Assembly: GCA_934702355.1 (NCBI GenBank)
Contig: CAKUXX010000008.1
Span: 1 to 64,000, forward strand
Direction of reading: 5' to 3'
DNA length: 64,000 bases
DNA from: an uncultured Methanomassiliicoccales archaeon
GTDB lineage: Archaea; Thermoplasmatota; Thermoplasmata; Methanomassiliicoccales; Methanomethylophilaceae
Shown: positions 1 through 8,412 of the stretch, one piece after another
Layout of the letters: every line of letters starts with the position of its first letter
How positions within the stretch are numbered: position 1 is the stretch's first letter
Made by a program: the position numbers and the translations under genes
The notes under the pieces: generated by a model
What the model was told of the DNA's origin: nothing
Databases searched by the model: none
The model's input: only the letters and a program-made list of their open reading frames with translations

Positions 1-76
1 CGAGGTGGGGTAGCCAGGATATCCCGTCGGGCTCATAACCCGGAGACCGGTCGTTCAAATCGACCCCTCGCTACCA
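1..76 (+). tRNA. initiator tRNA-Met (CAT), 5' end cut by window
   Basis: The anticodon loop CTCATAA sits at 32-38 with anticodon CAT at 34-36. It is closed by three consecutive G:C pairs (29-31 with 39-41), the hallmark of initiator tRNA. The T arm is 49-65 with loop TTCAAAT. The acceptor 3' strand CCTCGCT is 66-72, followed by A and an encoded CCA at 74-76. The 5' acceptor strand begins CGAGG, so the first two bases (expected AG) lie before the window. Confidence 0.93.
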
Positions 77-99
77 TCTCTTCATACTTCTACTTCCGA

Positions 100-123
100 T
101 TGACGTCTACGTCAACTTTTTTT
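100..123 (+). terminator. hairpin plus T-run after the initiator tRNA
   Basis: A perfect six-base inverted repeat, TTGACG (100-105) and CGTCAA (110-115) with loop TCTA, is followed by a run of seven T (117-123). Archaeal transcription ends in T-runs, so this probably ends the tRNA transcript. It lies 24 bases before rtcA and could alternatively be an operator for that gene. Confidence 0.55.
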
Positions 124-146
124 ACGTATACCCATTGGGGTGACCC

Positions 147-1181
147 ATGGAAATGGTAGAGATAGATGGTTCCCGCGGCGAAGGTGGCGGCCAGATGGTA
201 CGCACCACCGTAGCCATGTCGACTGTGACAGGGATACCTGTCCATCTCACACGCATCAGAGAGAACAGGCCGACCAACGGACTCTCCCGCCAGCATGTCG
301 CCGCCGTGAATGCGGTCGCGCAGATGACGGGATCCGAAGTGGAAGGATGCAGGATCGGCTCCGGGGACCTAACTTTCATCCCGGGCGACGAACAGGTGTA
401 CAACCTGGACATCAACATCAGCTCCGCAGGGAGCATCAGCCTCGTCCTGCAGGCCATGCTGCTGGCGGCCCGCAACCACACACAGAAGCTAACCGTGGAT
501 ATCTGCGGAGGCACCAATGTGATGTGGGCCCCTCCGATCGACTACTATCAGACGCTTCTGTTCCCCATGATGAAGCGCATGAACATCGATGCCGATGCGA
601 AGATCATCGAGAGGGGATTCTATCCTCAGGGCGGCGGACGCGTCATCGCCTCCCTCGACCCCATGGGACGCATAGACCCCATAGTCCAGGAATCCCTGGG
701 AGAGCTTATCGGCGTCAGAGGCGTATGCTTCTGCCAGAGACTCTCGGATTGGGTACCTCAAGAGATGATCAGGAGCTGCAAGGAGACCCTGAAGCCCCAT
801 TTCGACATCGATATAGACCTTCAGAGGACCGAGGGCAGCTCTCAGGGAGCCGGCCTGGTCCTTGTCGCCGAATACGAGAACGGGATGATCGGGAGCAATG
901 CCCTGTCATCAAGAGGCCATCCTCCGGACAAGTGCGGGAAGGATGCCGCCAACGACCTGCTCAGAGAGGTCGAGAGCGGCGCCACCATGGACGTCCACAC
1001 GGCGGACCAGCTCCTGCCCTACATGGCAATGTCCGAGGAACCCAGCTGTTTCTCGGTGTCCCGCATAAGCAAGCATCTGCTCAGTCAGATGGACACCCTG
1101 GAATCATTCCTCGACGTTAGATTCGGTGTGGAGAGGAAGAACGACCTCTACAAGTTCAGCGTGATGCCGGAGGCAAGATGA
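147..1181 (+). CDS. rtcA: RNA 3'-terminal phosphate cyclase
   Basis: The 344-residue protein has the family opening EIDGSRGEGGGQMVRTTVAMS and the block LTRIRENRPTNGLSRQHVAAV. RtcA uses ATP to convert RNA 3'-phosphate ends to 2',3'-cyclic phosphates through an adenylylated histidine. Length matches the family (about 340). The ATG at 147 follows GGGGTGA (137-143) closely. A second ATG at 153 would give the more usual opening MVEIDGS and is possible. The stop overlaps the next gene (ATGATGAG), so the two are probably co-transcribed although their pathways are unrelated. Confidence 0.93.
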   Translation: MEMVEIDGSRGEGGGQMVRTTVAMSTVTGIPVHLTRIRENRPTNGLSRQHVAAVNAVAQMTGSEVEGCRIGSGDLTFIPGDEQVYNLDINISSAGSISLVLQAMLLAARNHTQKLTVDICGGTNVMWAPPIDYYQTLLFPMMKRMNIDADAKIIERGFYPQGGGRVIASLDPMGRIDPIVQESLGELIGVRGVCFCQRLSDWVPQEMIRSCKETLKPHFDIDIDLQRTEGSSQGAGLVLVAEYENGMIGSNALSSRGHPPDKCGKDAANDLLREVESGATMDVHTADQLLPYMAMSEEPSCFSVSRISKHLLSQMDTLESFLDVRFGVERKNDLYKFSVMPEAR

Positions 1182-1813
1182 TGAGACCTTTCGTACATGT
1201 CAACTGTGCCATGTCCGCAGACGGGAAGATCGCAGGCGATGACCGCAGGCAGGTCACCATCTCGTCGGATGAGGACAAGAGGCGCGCCAAGGAACTCCGC
1301 AGGAAATACGATGCGATCCTGGTCGGCGTCGGCACGGTCATAGCGGACGACCCTCATCTGACACTGAAAGACCTGGATTACGACACGAACCCCATCCGCA
1401 TAGTCCTGGATCCCCATGGCAGGACCCCTGACGAGGCACAGGTCCTCGACGAGAGGGCACCGACCATCATGGTCACCCTGGAGGACTGCGACCGCGAGTG
1501 GGACTGCGAGGAGACCATCAGGATCGGCAAGGACTCCATCGACCTGGAAGGGCTCCTGGAGGAGCTTGCGGAGGACATGGGGATCGAGAACATCCTCGTG
1601 GAAGGCGGAGGCCGCACGATATCGTCGTTCTTCAGGTCCGGATTGGTGGACCGCTACACAGTGTTCGTCGGAGGACTCGTGATCGGCGGATCCGATGCTC
1701 CCACCCCGTGCGACGGAGACGGATGGGTCAAAGAGGGCGGACTCAGGATGTGTCTGAAGAATGCCGAGATTCTCGGCAACGGGGCACTGCTGACGTTCGA
1801 ACCCGAGCGCTGA
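1178..1813 (+). CDS. arfC: 2,5-diamino-6-(ribosylamino)pyrimidinone 5'-phosphate reductase (RibD C-terminal family)
   Basis: This 211-residue single-domain RibD_C reductase opens with RPFVHVNCAMSADGKIA. It has the NAD(P)-binding stretch LVGVGTVIADDPHLT and the late motif ILVEGGGRTISSFF, all typical of the archaeal enzyme that reduces the ribosylamino side chain in riboflavin and F420 synthesis. There is no deaminase domain, as expected in archaea. The start overlaps the rtcA stop by four bases. The symbol follows the Methanocaldococcus nomenclature; function is assigned from family membership. Confidence 0.88.
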   Translation: MMRPFVHVNCAMSADGKIAGDDRRQVTISSDEDKRRAKELRRKYDAILVGVGTVIADDPHLTLKDLDYDTNPIRIVLDPHGRTPDEAQVLDERAPTIMVTLEDCDREWDCEETIRIGKDSIDLEGLLEELAEDMGIENILVEGGGRTISSFFRSGLVDRYTVFVGGLVIGGSDAPTPCDGDGWVKEGGLRMCLKNAEILGNGALLTFEPER

Positions 1814-1861
1814 AGCTGTCCTTACATCATTCTGATGAAATTGGTCCGCAGAAAGAACGGA

Positions 1862-2623
1862 TCAGGAATGACCCGCAGCATTCGTAGAGGGCTCTATCAC
1901 GAAGCGGAAGTAATTGCTGTCGCTTCCGAACACCTCGCTGGACACGAGATTGTACGGCTTGCCGGTAGCATCTTCCAAGACCTTGCAGAAGAATCCCGTT
2001 GCGTAGTGTCCCAATGACGTTGCCGAATCAGGCGTGGATGCCATGTGGTCCTTGATTATTATCGTGAGCGGCTTCAGAGAGAACACACTGACCTCTCCGA
2101 AATCCATGTTCTTGTAATAATCGCGGGCATTGGCGACGGTCTCCTCGAACGTCTTGCCCGTGAGCGAACCGCCCAGGGCCATCGCGTGTATCGAACCGAG
2201 CACGGATGCCATCGGTTCCACGGACAGTCCCATAGCATCGAATCCCAGGAACAGGAAGCGGGCAAGGGCATCCCTGAGCTTGACGGGATCGTCGGCCACA
2301 CTGGTGAGGACGTTCATGGCCAGGGTCATGGCCTCATCGGACGGCGGTTTGGAATGCGCCAGCATCACCGAGACAAGCGAATAGATCTTCCTCCTGCTGT
2401 CGGCAGGATCGTCGTGGGACGAGATCAGACACTCGGACACCATCTTGTCGAGATGGACGGACAGAGTGGACTGCGCCTTCCCGGTTATACGGGACAGATC
2501 CGTCAGCGAAAGATCGCGTTCGGAGAGCTCGTGGAGAATCTTACGACGGACATCGTTCGACACCTGGACAAGTCCATTTTTTGTGTAATACAATTCGAAG
2601 TCGGTAAGCGGGCCGTCGTTCAA
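1862..2623 (-). CDS. ArsR-like transcriptional regulator with V4R-type sensor domain
   Basis: Residues 20-75 form a winged helix-turn-helix (VSNDVRRKILHELSERDLSLTDLSRITGKAQSTLS is the characteristic region). After a helical middle, the C-terminal part (about 170-245) ends GHYATGFFCKVLEDATG...NYFRFVI, resembling V4R small-molecule or redox domains. The arrangement recalls the methanogen redox regulator MsvR, though only one cysteine is seen in the V4R part, so the same mechanism cannot be assumed. The start is a TTG (no ATG is available), placed about 30 bases after a TATA-like element near 2651-2660, suggesting a nearly leaderless mRNA. The target genes are unknown. The gene converges on arfC. 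Confidence 0.7.
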   Translation of the reverse strand: MNDGPLTDFELYYTKNGLVQVSNDVRRKILHELSERDLSLTDLSRITGKAQSTLSVHLDKMVSECLISSHDDPADSRRKIYSLVSVMLAHSKPPSDEAMTLAMNVLTSVADDPVKLRDALARFLFLGFDAMGLSVEPMASVLGSIHAMALGGSLTGKTFEETVANARDYYKNMDFGEVSVFSLKPLTIIIKDHMASTPDSATSLGHYATGFFCKVLEDATGKPYNLVSSEVFGSDSNYFRFVIEPSTNAAGHS

Positions 2624-2763
2624 TTTAATCGTGTGCTAATGTTCATCTAATTATTAAAAATGATGTGGCCCGAAAAAACGTCTGGACATGCGCCTGGATT
2701 CCGAGCCTGAAATATGCTTACCGGCATCATCCATAGACATCTAACGCATTGTTCCGAAAAGCG

Positions 2764-2802
2764 AGTTTATAACGTGGTTCGACATGGGCATGTGCAAGGT
2801 GA
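2764..2802 (+). promoter_or_regulatory. mtnA promoter and ribosome binding site
   Basis: The TATA-like stretch GTTTATAACG lies at 2764-2773, and AAGGTGA (2796-2802) is a good Shine-Dalgarno ending four bases before the ATG at 2807. That site selects 2807 over an out-of-frame ATG at 2803. The probable transcript covers mtnA, the aldolase and nop5. Confidence 0.6.
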
Positions 2803-2806
2803 ATGA

Positions 2807-3805
2807 ATGAAGGCCACTATCGATGGGGTTCAGAAGGACATCCGTGCCGTATGGTTCGAGGACGGCAGGGTGATGATGATCGATCAGAGGAAACTGCCCG
2901 CAGGCATAGTCATCGTGGGTTTCGACGATTATCTCGATGTTGCTGAGGCCATACGCAACATGACCACAAGAGGCGCCCCGTCCATCGGTGCCACCGCGGC
3001 ATACGCCATGTGCCTCGCCGCACTCAAGGGATGCGACCTGTCCAAGGCCGCCTCCGACATCAAGGCCGCCAGACCGACCGCGTACGACCTGTTCTACGCT
3101 GTCGACTACATGTACGCCAAGCTCTCCGACGGTGCGGACCCGGTCGAGGCCGCGGACGGATATGCGCAGATGATGGTCGACAAATGCACCGCCATCGGCC
3201 GCCACGGCGGAAAGCTCATCAAAGACGGAATGAAGCTCATGACCCACTGCAACGCCGGCGCTCTGGCTACGGTGGATGTCGGTACCGCCCTCGCCCCCAT
3301 GAGGGACGCCCATTCCCGCGGAGTGGACTTCTTCGTGTACGTGTCCGAGACCCGCCCGAGGCTCCAGGGCATGCAGCTCACGGCCTGGGAACTCAACCAG
3401 GAGGGCATAGACCACAGGATCATCCCCGACGGCGCTTCCGCCTACTACATGAGTCAGGGCGTCGACATGATCATCACGGGTGCCGACAGGATAGCATCCA
3501 ACGGTGACTTCGCCAACAAGATCGGCACATTCGACAAGGCCATCGTCGCCAAACACTTCGGGATACCATTCTATGTCGCCGCCCCCGCATCCACTTTCAA
3601 CCTGGACATGGCCAGCGGAAAGGACATCGTGATAGAGCAGAGGTCCGAGACCGAGGTTACCATGATGAACGGCGAGCTCATCGCCCCCGCAGGCTCCCAT
3701 GCGCTCAACCCCGCATTCGATGTCACCCCGGCCGAACTCGTCACCGGGTTCATCACCGAGAAGGGCATACTGAGGCCCGACGAGATCCATCTGATGAGGG
3801 ATTGA
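2807..3805 (+). CDS. mtnA: S-methyl-5-thioribose-1-phosphate isomerase (aIF2B-like family)
   Basis: The protein is 332 residues. It has the signature TTRGAPSIGATAAY (53-66), a catalytic-type cysteine in MTHCNAGA (Cys148), and the general-acid aspartate in ITGADRIASNGD (Asp227), at the spacing known for MtnA. It isomerises methylthioribose-1-phosphate to methylthioribulose-1-phosphate. The aIF2B homologues lacking this Cys/Asp pair are a different group. The class II aldolase starts four bases after the stop, which supports a salvage role. A second, diverged member of the same superfamily, ribose-1,5-bisphosphate isomerase, lies near 39.3-40.2 kb. Confidence 0.88.
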   Translation: MKATIDGVQKDIRAVWFEDGRVMMIDQRKLPAGIVIVGFDDYLDVAEAIRNMTTRGAPSIGATAAYAMCLAALKGCDLSKAASDIKAARPTAYDLFYAVDYMYAKLSDGADPVEAADGYAQMMVDKCTAIGRHGGKLIKDGMKLMTHCNAGALATVDVGTALAPMRDAHSRGVDFFVYVSETRPRLQGMQLTAWELNQEGIDHRIIPDGASAYYMSQGVDMIITGADRIASNGDFANKIGTFDKAIVAKHFGIPFYVAAPASTFNLDMASGKDIVIEQRSETEVTMMNGELIAPAGSHALNPAFDVTPAELVTGFITEKGILRPDEIHLMRD

Positions 3806-3809
3806 TCCC

Positions 3810-4415
3810 ATGAACGAGATGTACGCCAGGGAGCTCCTGACGGAATTCTGCAAGATGCTCTACGACAGGCAGCTCACCGTCTCCGCCGGAGGCAACATGA
3901 GCATGCGCATCAACGACAGGGAGATCATCATCACCCCTTCCGGAAGGAACAAGGGTCTGCTCCGTCCGGAGGACATGGTCAAAGTGTCCATAGACGGAGA
4001 GGTCCTCTCCGACGGCAAACCGTCCATCGAGCACAGGTTCCACCTGGCGCTGTACAGGATGAATCCCGAGACGAACGCCGTCGTCCACTGCCATCCCCTC
4101 AACTGCGTGGCGCTGGCGGTCAGGAACACGGAGATGAGATGCAACCTCACGCCGGAGGGCGCCATCCTCCTGGGACACGTTCCGATGATCGGCTACTACA
4201 CCCCTGGATCGGAGGAGCTCGTGGAGGCCGTCGCCAAAGAGGGCCACTGCAGGGCGATGCTCATGGAGCGCCACGGCGCGCTCACCCAGGGAAGGACCAT
4301 CGAAGAGGCATACAACAGGATGGAGGAGCTGGAGTTCCAGGCGAAGCTGCAGCTCATCGTCGGAGATGCCGAGGACCTCCCCGACGACGAAGTCGAGAAA
4401 CTATCGAGGATGTGA
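3810..4415 (+). CDS. class II aldolase (fuculose-1-phosphate aldolase family), probably acting on methylthioribulose-1-phosphate
   Basis: This 201-residue protein has the class II aldolase pattern: SAGGNMSMR near residue 27, ITPSGRNKG, the zinc histidines of VVHCHPLNCVAL (about 92-103), and the third histidine in MERHGAL. Family members cleave ketose-1-phosphates to dihydroxyacetone phosphate and an aldehyde. Pairing with mtnA points to the 'DHAP shunt', in which methylthioribulose-1-phosphate gives DHAP and methylthioacetaldehyde. The archaeal alternative is lactaldehyde production from fuculose-1-phosphate for F420. The family also includes MtnB dehydratases, which share the zinc site, so the exact reaction is inferred from context. 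Confidence 0.75.
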   Translation: MNEMYARELLTEFCKMLYDRQLTVSAGGNMSMRINDREIIITPSGRNKGLLRPEDMVKVSIDGEVLSDGKPSIEHRFHLALYRMNPETNAVVHCHPLNCVALAVRNTEMRCNLTPEGAILLGHVPMIGYYTPGSEELVEAVAKEGHCRAMLMERHGALTQGRTIEEAYNRMEELEFQAKLQLIVGDAEDLPDDEVEKLSRM

Positions 4416-4419
4416 ACAT

Positions 4420-5511
4420 ATGACGATACTTGTCACCAAATGGTTCGGCGTCTTCCTCTGCGACGAGAAGAGCGGGAAGATCGTCGACAAGATGCTCATG
4501 CCGAAGGATGCCGCACTGGTGTCCTCCAAACTTGCGGAGGTCCAGAGGGGAGGCCTTCTGGACGAGGAGAGGGAGCTTGCCGCCAAGGTCGAAGGTAAGC
4601 TCGCCGTCTCCGACAGGAGACAGTCCGAACTCGGAAAGCCCGAGCTGTTCGACTCCTCATCCATAACCCCCGACAGGTTCGGATTCGACCAGGAGTTCAT
4701 GCACGAGGTCATGCTCGGTCTCGGGAAGCTGAGGACATCCGAGCCCATCCCGCGCGACAGGAACCTCGTCCAGGCCATCAGGTACCTGGACGACCAGATA
4801 GCCACCATCAACCTCTACAACGAGAGGCTCCACGAGTGGTACGGGATGCACTTCCCCGAGCTTGCAGACTATGCGCACGACGACAAGTACGCCACGCTCA
4901 TCGCCCGCAACGGCGAGAGGGAGGGCGTCATCGAGGAGCTCGGGATCGAACTGGAATCCATCGGTGCGGACATGGACCCCGACGACATGGATGCCATCAG
5001 GGACCTTGCCGACACTTTATCCAGATTGTACGAGGACAAGGAGCGCACCGAGGCATACATCGAGGGCATAGTCAGCGATGCCTGTCCCAACATGTGCGCA
5101 CTGATCAGCGCGCCTCTCGCCGCACGCATGGTGTCCCTCGCCGGAGGACTGGAGAGACTGGCCTCCCTGCCGTCGTCCACGGTTCAGCTGCTGGGCGCCG
5201 AGAAGGCCATGTTCAGGCATCTCAAGTCCGGGAAGAAGGGGCCGAAGCACGGTGTCATCTACCAGCACCCCGACATCCACCGCGCACCCTATTGGCAGCG
5301 CGGGAAGATCGCCAGGGCCCTCGCCGGTAAGATATCCATCGCGGCGAAGGTGGACCAATACCACGGGGAATTCGTAGGGGACGAGCTGAATGCGGACTTC
5401 GCCAAGAGGGTCGAGGAGATCAAAAGGAAGTACCCTGATCCGCCGAAGAAGCCCCAGAAAGGCAAGAAGCCCAAGGGCAGGAACAACAACCGCAGGCCCC
5501 GCAGGCATTGA
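4420..5511 (+). CDS. nop5: Nop5 (Nop56/58 homologue), box C/D ribonucleoprotein core protein
   Basis: The 363-residue protein starts at the ATG five bases after the aldolase stop. The long in-frame extension upstream lies inside the aldolase gene and is not used. An N-terminal domain precedes a helical coiled-coil region (about 120-240, rich in E, L and R). The C-terminal Nop domain contains LLGAEKAMFRHLKSG and HPDIHRAPYWQRGKIAR, which bind the L7Ae-kink-turn. The tail is lysine/arginine-rich (KKPQKGKKPKG). Nop5 bridges fibrillarin and L7Ae in guide-RNA directed 2'-O-methylation. Fibrillarin, often the next gene in archaea, is not adjacent here. Confidence 0.92.
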   Translation: MTILVTKWFGVFLCDEKSGKIVDKMLMPKDAALVSSKLAEVQRGGLLDEERELAAKVEGKLAVSDRRQSELGKPELFDSSSITPDRFGFDQEFMHEVMLGLGKLRTSEPIPRDRNLVQAIRYLDDQIATINLYNERLHEWYGMHFPELADYAHDDKYATLIARNGEREGVIEELGIELESIGADMDPDDMDAIRDLADTLSRLYEDKERTEAYIEGIVSDACPNMCALISAPLAARMVSLAGGLERLASLPSSTVQLLGAEKAMFRHLKSGKKGPKHGVIYQHPDIHRAPYWQRGKIARALAGKISIAAKVDQYHGEFVGDELNADFAKRVEEIKRKYPDPPKKPQKGKKPKGRNNNRRPRRH

Positions 5512-5540
5512 ACGGCCGATCGGGAACCCAGATTAAGAAA

Positions 5541-5683
5541 AACATTATAATCACGGGGGCAATCAGGTAGACCCGATAGTATGAGGTCTGCAACACAGTT
5601 TGACCTTCGTATCATTCGCTCCCTTGGGGGAGTGAACCTCCGGCCGTGAACCGGAACATACACACAAAAGGAAAGTGAGACCA
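5541..5683 (+). promoter_or_regulatory. aIF5A promoter and long 5' leader with a short ORF and hairpin
   Basis: The TATA-like ACATTATAAT (5541-5550) predicts a transcript start near 5570, leaving a leader of over 100 bases, long for this window. The leader contains a 22-codon ORF from ATG 5580 to TGA 5648 (MRSATQFDLRIIRSL..., ending LRP). Inside it is a seven-pair hairpin, CGCTCCC (5616-5622) with GGGAGTG (5627-5633) and loop TTGG. A Shine-Dalgarno-like GGAAAGTGAG lies just before the aIF5A start. Whether the short ORF is translated is unknown. Confidence 0.4.
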
Positions 5684-6061
5684 ATGTGGGAGATGAAAGA
5701 GATCAGGGAGCTGAAAGAGGGAAGGTACGTCAACGTTGATGACGAGCCCTGTAAGATCGTGAAGATCACAACCTCCAAGCCCGGAAAGCACGGATCCGCA
5801 AAAGCCAACATCGACGCAGTCAGCATCTTCACCGGTGCCAAGAAATCGATCGTCGGACCCGTCAGCACAAAAGTACAGGTGCCTATGATCGACAAGAGGA
5901 AGGGACAGGTCCTGTCCATTTCCGGCAACGAAGCCATGATCATGGACCTCGAGACATTCGAGCAGATCTCGGTCGAAATCAACCCCGATCACGAGCAGCC
6001 CGTCGAAGAGGGTGGAGAGCTTCTCTACATCGTCGCCATGGGCAGATACAAGATCATGTGA
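5684..6061 (+). CDS. eif5A: translation factor aIF5A (hypusine-containing)
   Basis: The 125-residue protein opens MWEMKEIRELKEGRYVNVDDEP, matching archaeal aIF5A. An upstream GTG at 5675 would add three residues. The hypusine loop is TTSKPGKHGSAKANI with the modified lysine at about Lys35. The C-terminal OB fold ends LLYIVAMGRYKIM. The factor relieves ribosome stalling at difficult peptide bonds, notably polyproline. The last codons overlap the GTG start of the agmatinase gene by four bases (GTGA), so the two are translationally coupled. Confidence 0.95.
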   Translation: MWEMKEIRELKEGRYVNVDDEPCKIVKITTSKPGKHGSAKANIDAVSIFTGAKKSIVGPVSTKVQVPMIDKRKGQVLSISGNEAMIMDLETFEQISVEINPDHEQPVEEGGELLYIVAMGRYKIM

Positions 6062-6936
6062 GGTTTGGTAAAACGTCGTACGGAATAGGTTATGCTGGCG
6101 CAGAATCGGACTACAACGATGCCGACGCGGTCATCTTCGGTATTCCGTACGACCACACCGCCTGCTTCAAAGCGGGCGCAAGGGAGGCCCCTACCGCCAT
6201 CAGGCGGGCCTCCTATAATTTTGAGGAGATCCATTTCGAGCACGGCCTCGACCAGCCGGGCCTGAACGTCTACGACTACGGGAACTGCGATGACTTCATC
6301 CTTCCCGAGGACATGTTCGCCGAAGTGGATTTCGCCGTAGGTCCCGCGATAAGGGACGGCAAATTCCCGATATCCATCGGAGGGGAGCATTCAATCAACA
6401 TCCCCATCGTGAGGAACTTCGACCCGGACGACATCGCGCTCATATCCATCGATGCGCACCTCGACTCCAGGGACGAGTATCTGGGAACCCCTAACAGCCA
6501 TGCCTGCATCACACGCAGGGCAGCCGAGCACCTCGGACTCGAGAACGTTTTCGTCCTAGGTGCAAGGGCCATCGGCGAAGAGGAGCTCGACAGGGACGAC
6601 CCTGTGCAGTTCATCAGCTCCTACGACATCATGGACAACGGCATCATATGGGCCATCGACAAGGCCCTCGAGAGCGTGAAGAACGAGAGGATCTACCTCA
6701 CCATCGACATAGACGGTATCGATCCCGCATTCGCGCCCGGAACCGGAACGCCGGAACCGTTCGGACTCATGCCCATGGATGTCAAGAAGGTCATCAACGC
6801 CATCGGAGACAGGCTCGCCGGATTCGATGTCGTGGAGGTATGTCCTCCCGCAGACCCCGCAGGTATAACATCCATCCTTGCGGCAAGGTACATCAACGAG
6901 GTCATGGCAGTCCACGCCAAGAACCTCAGGTCCTGA
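6058..6936 (+). CDS. speB: agmatinase / ureohydrolase family protein
   Basis: The 292-residue ureohydrolase keeps the manganese motifs GGEHSINIP, SIDAHLDSRDEY and TIDIDGIDPAFAPGTGTPEP. The start is GTG 6058, overlapping the aIF5A stop; no ATG is available at the N-terminus. Agmatinases release urea from agmatine to give putrescine. In several archaea this family member sits next to aIF5A and has been implicated in the agmatine route to (deoxy)hypusine, so the substrate here may be free agmatine or an agmatine-modified aIF5A. The gene abuts the convergent phosphoglucosamine mutase with no intergenic space. Confidence 0.88.
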   Translation: MRFGKTSYGIGYAGAESDYNDADAVIFGIPYDHTACFKAGAREAPTAIRRASYNFEEIHFEHGLDQPGLNVYDYGNCDDFILPEDMFAEVDFAVGPAIRDGKFPISIGGEHSINIPIVRNFDPDDIALISIDAHLDSRDEYLGTPNSHACITRRAAEHLGLENVFVLGARAIGEEELDRDDPVQFISSYDIMDNGIIWAIDKALESVKNERIYLTIDIDGIDPAFAPGTGTPEPFGLMPMDVKKVINAIGDRLAGFDVVEVCPPADPAGITSILAARYINEVMAVHAKNLRS

Positions 6937-8295
6937 TCACTGCTTCTGATCCTTCTTCTCGAAAAGGAAAGCACACGCATCGTCGACACAAGCGGTAGCG
7001 CGCTCCTTCGCCTTCGATGCGTCGGTGGATTCAGAGTATATCCTGAAGCATTCCTCGGTGGTAGATGGCCTCATGAGGACCCAACCGTCGTCGTAGAACA
7101 CTTTCACACCGTCGGTGGGGTCGGTGCGGACGTCGGAGTACTCCTGTATGAAGTGGTCCAGAAGGTCCTCCTTCATGTCATCCGGACAGTCGACCTTCGT
7201 CTTTATCGTCACATAGGTGTGCATATCGGACGTCTGCTTGTCCAGCGGACCGTCCACGGCTATGCATTCGAGCATCTTGGCCAGGGTCATCCCGCCGTCG
7301 CGGCAGAACTGGAATTCGGGGAAGACCATCCCGCCGTTCTCCTCTCCGCCGAAGATCGCCTTGTTCTCCACGATCTTCCTCACGATCATGTGCGAGCCAA
7401 CGGGCGTGTACTTCAGTATCCCGCCGTTCTCGGACACCGCATCCTCCACGAGCTTGGATGAGCTCACGGGCGTCACGACCTTTCCGCGATGGGCCTTGAG
7501 GATGTATCTGCACATCACCGCGAGGCTCAGATCCCCTTCAATGAACCTTCCCGTGGAATCGATGAATATCGTGCGGTCTCCGTCGCTGTCGTGCGCGACA
7601 CCGAGGTCTGCACCGGATTCACGGACGAGTGTCTTGAGAAGGGACAGGTGATCTTCCGTAGGCTCGCTCGATATCCCCACGAATCCGTTTCCGGGATCCG
7701 CATTGATTGTGATCGCTGTGACACCGAGCTCCTTCAGAAGGGACGGGGTCGTGCTGCATGTGGAACCGTTGAAAAGCTCCACACAGACCTTGAGATTCGC
7801 ATTGCGGACCGCATCGACATCTATCTTCGACACTATGCCTGTGACATAATCTGCGGCACCCTGGTCGTGGTACATCTCCCCCATCTCGGACCATGGGGCC
7901 TCGTCGATCTGCGTGGAGTAGAAATCCTCCAGGGCCGCCTCGTCGTCCGATGTAACCTCCATCCCGTCGGGACCAATGAATTTGAATCCGTTGTCCTCGG
8001 GAGGGTTGTGGGATGCGGTGATCATGACGCCTCCGGTGATGTCGTCATGGGTACGGACATAATATTGCAGCGCGGGGGTGGGGAGCATGCCGAGATCGAC
8101 GACATCGCAGCCCACTGCCATCATACCGGACGACAGGGCGCTTCTCAGCATCTCGGCGGAATCACGGGCATCGACGGCGATGGCCATACGCTTGCCGTAT
8201 GACATCCCGACCGCCCTTCCTATCTGGAGGGCGACCTCCGCAGTGAGGTCCTTGTTGACCTTGCCTCTGACACCGTTGATTCCGAATAATGCCAT
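6937..8295 (-). CDS. glmM: phosphoglucosamine mutase / phosphomannomutase family
   Basis: This 452-residue alpha-D-phosphohexomutase begins ALFGINGVRGKVN. The catalytic serine is Ser95 in MITASHNPPEDNG, the magnesium loop is HDSDGDRTIF, and the sugar-binding loop is EENGGMVFPEF. The C-terminal phosphate-binding domain includes MRPSTTEECFRIYSES. It interconverts hexose(amine) 6- and 1-phosphates for surface polysaccharide or UDP-GlcNAc synthesis. GlmM and ManB functions cannot be separated from the sequence. A TATA-like element near 8398-8408 implies a leader of roughly 80 bases, in which I see no clear structure. Confidence 0.87.
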   Translation of the reverse strand: MALFGINGVRGKVNKDLTAEVALQIGRAVGMSYGKRMAIAVDARDSAEMLRSALSSGMMAVGCDVVDLGMLPTPALQYYVRTHDDITGGVMITASHNPPEDNGFKFIGPDGMEVTSDDEAALEDFYSTQIDEAPWSEMGEMYHDQGAADYVTGIVSKIDVDAVRNANLKVCVELFNGSTCSTTPSLLKELGVTAITINADPGNGFVGISSEPTEDHLSLLKTLVRESGADLGVAHDSDGDRTIFIDSTGRFIEGDLSLAVMCRYILKAHRGKVVTPVSSSKLVEDAVSENGGILKYTPVGSHMIVRKIVENKAIFGGEENGGMVFPEFQFCRDGGMTLAKMLECIAVDGPLDKQTSDMHTYVTIKTKVDCPDDMKEDLLDHFIQEYSDVRTDPTDGVKVFYDDGWVLMRPSTTEECFRIYSESTDASKAKERATACVDDACAFLFEKKDQKQ

Positions 8296-8412
8296 CTGAA
8301 TCAGACCATCCTCACACCATCGCTGGCGTTCGTATCAAAACCACCCTGCATCCTTCGGATGAGGGCATCATGCTCTATGGGTCGGCGAGCCCATCTTTTG
8401 ATATATACTTTG

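Noticed and set aside
4366..4419. Upstream start for Nop5
   Set aside because: Lies inside the aldolase gene and lacks Nop5 character; ATG 4420 gives the usual N-terminus.
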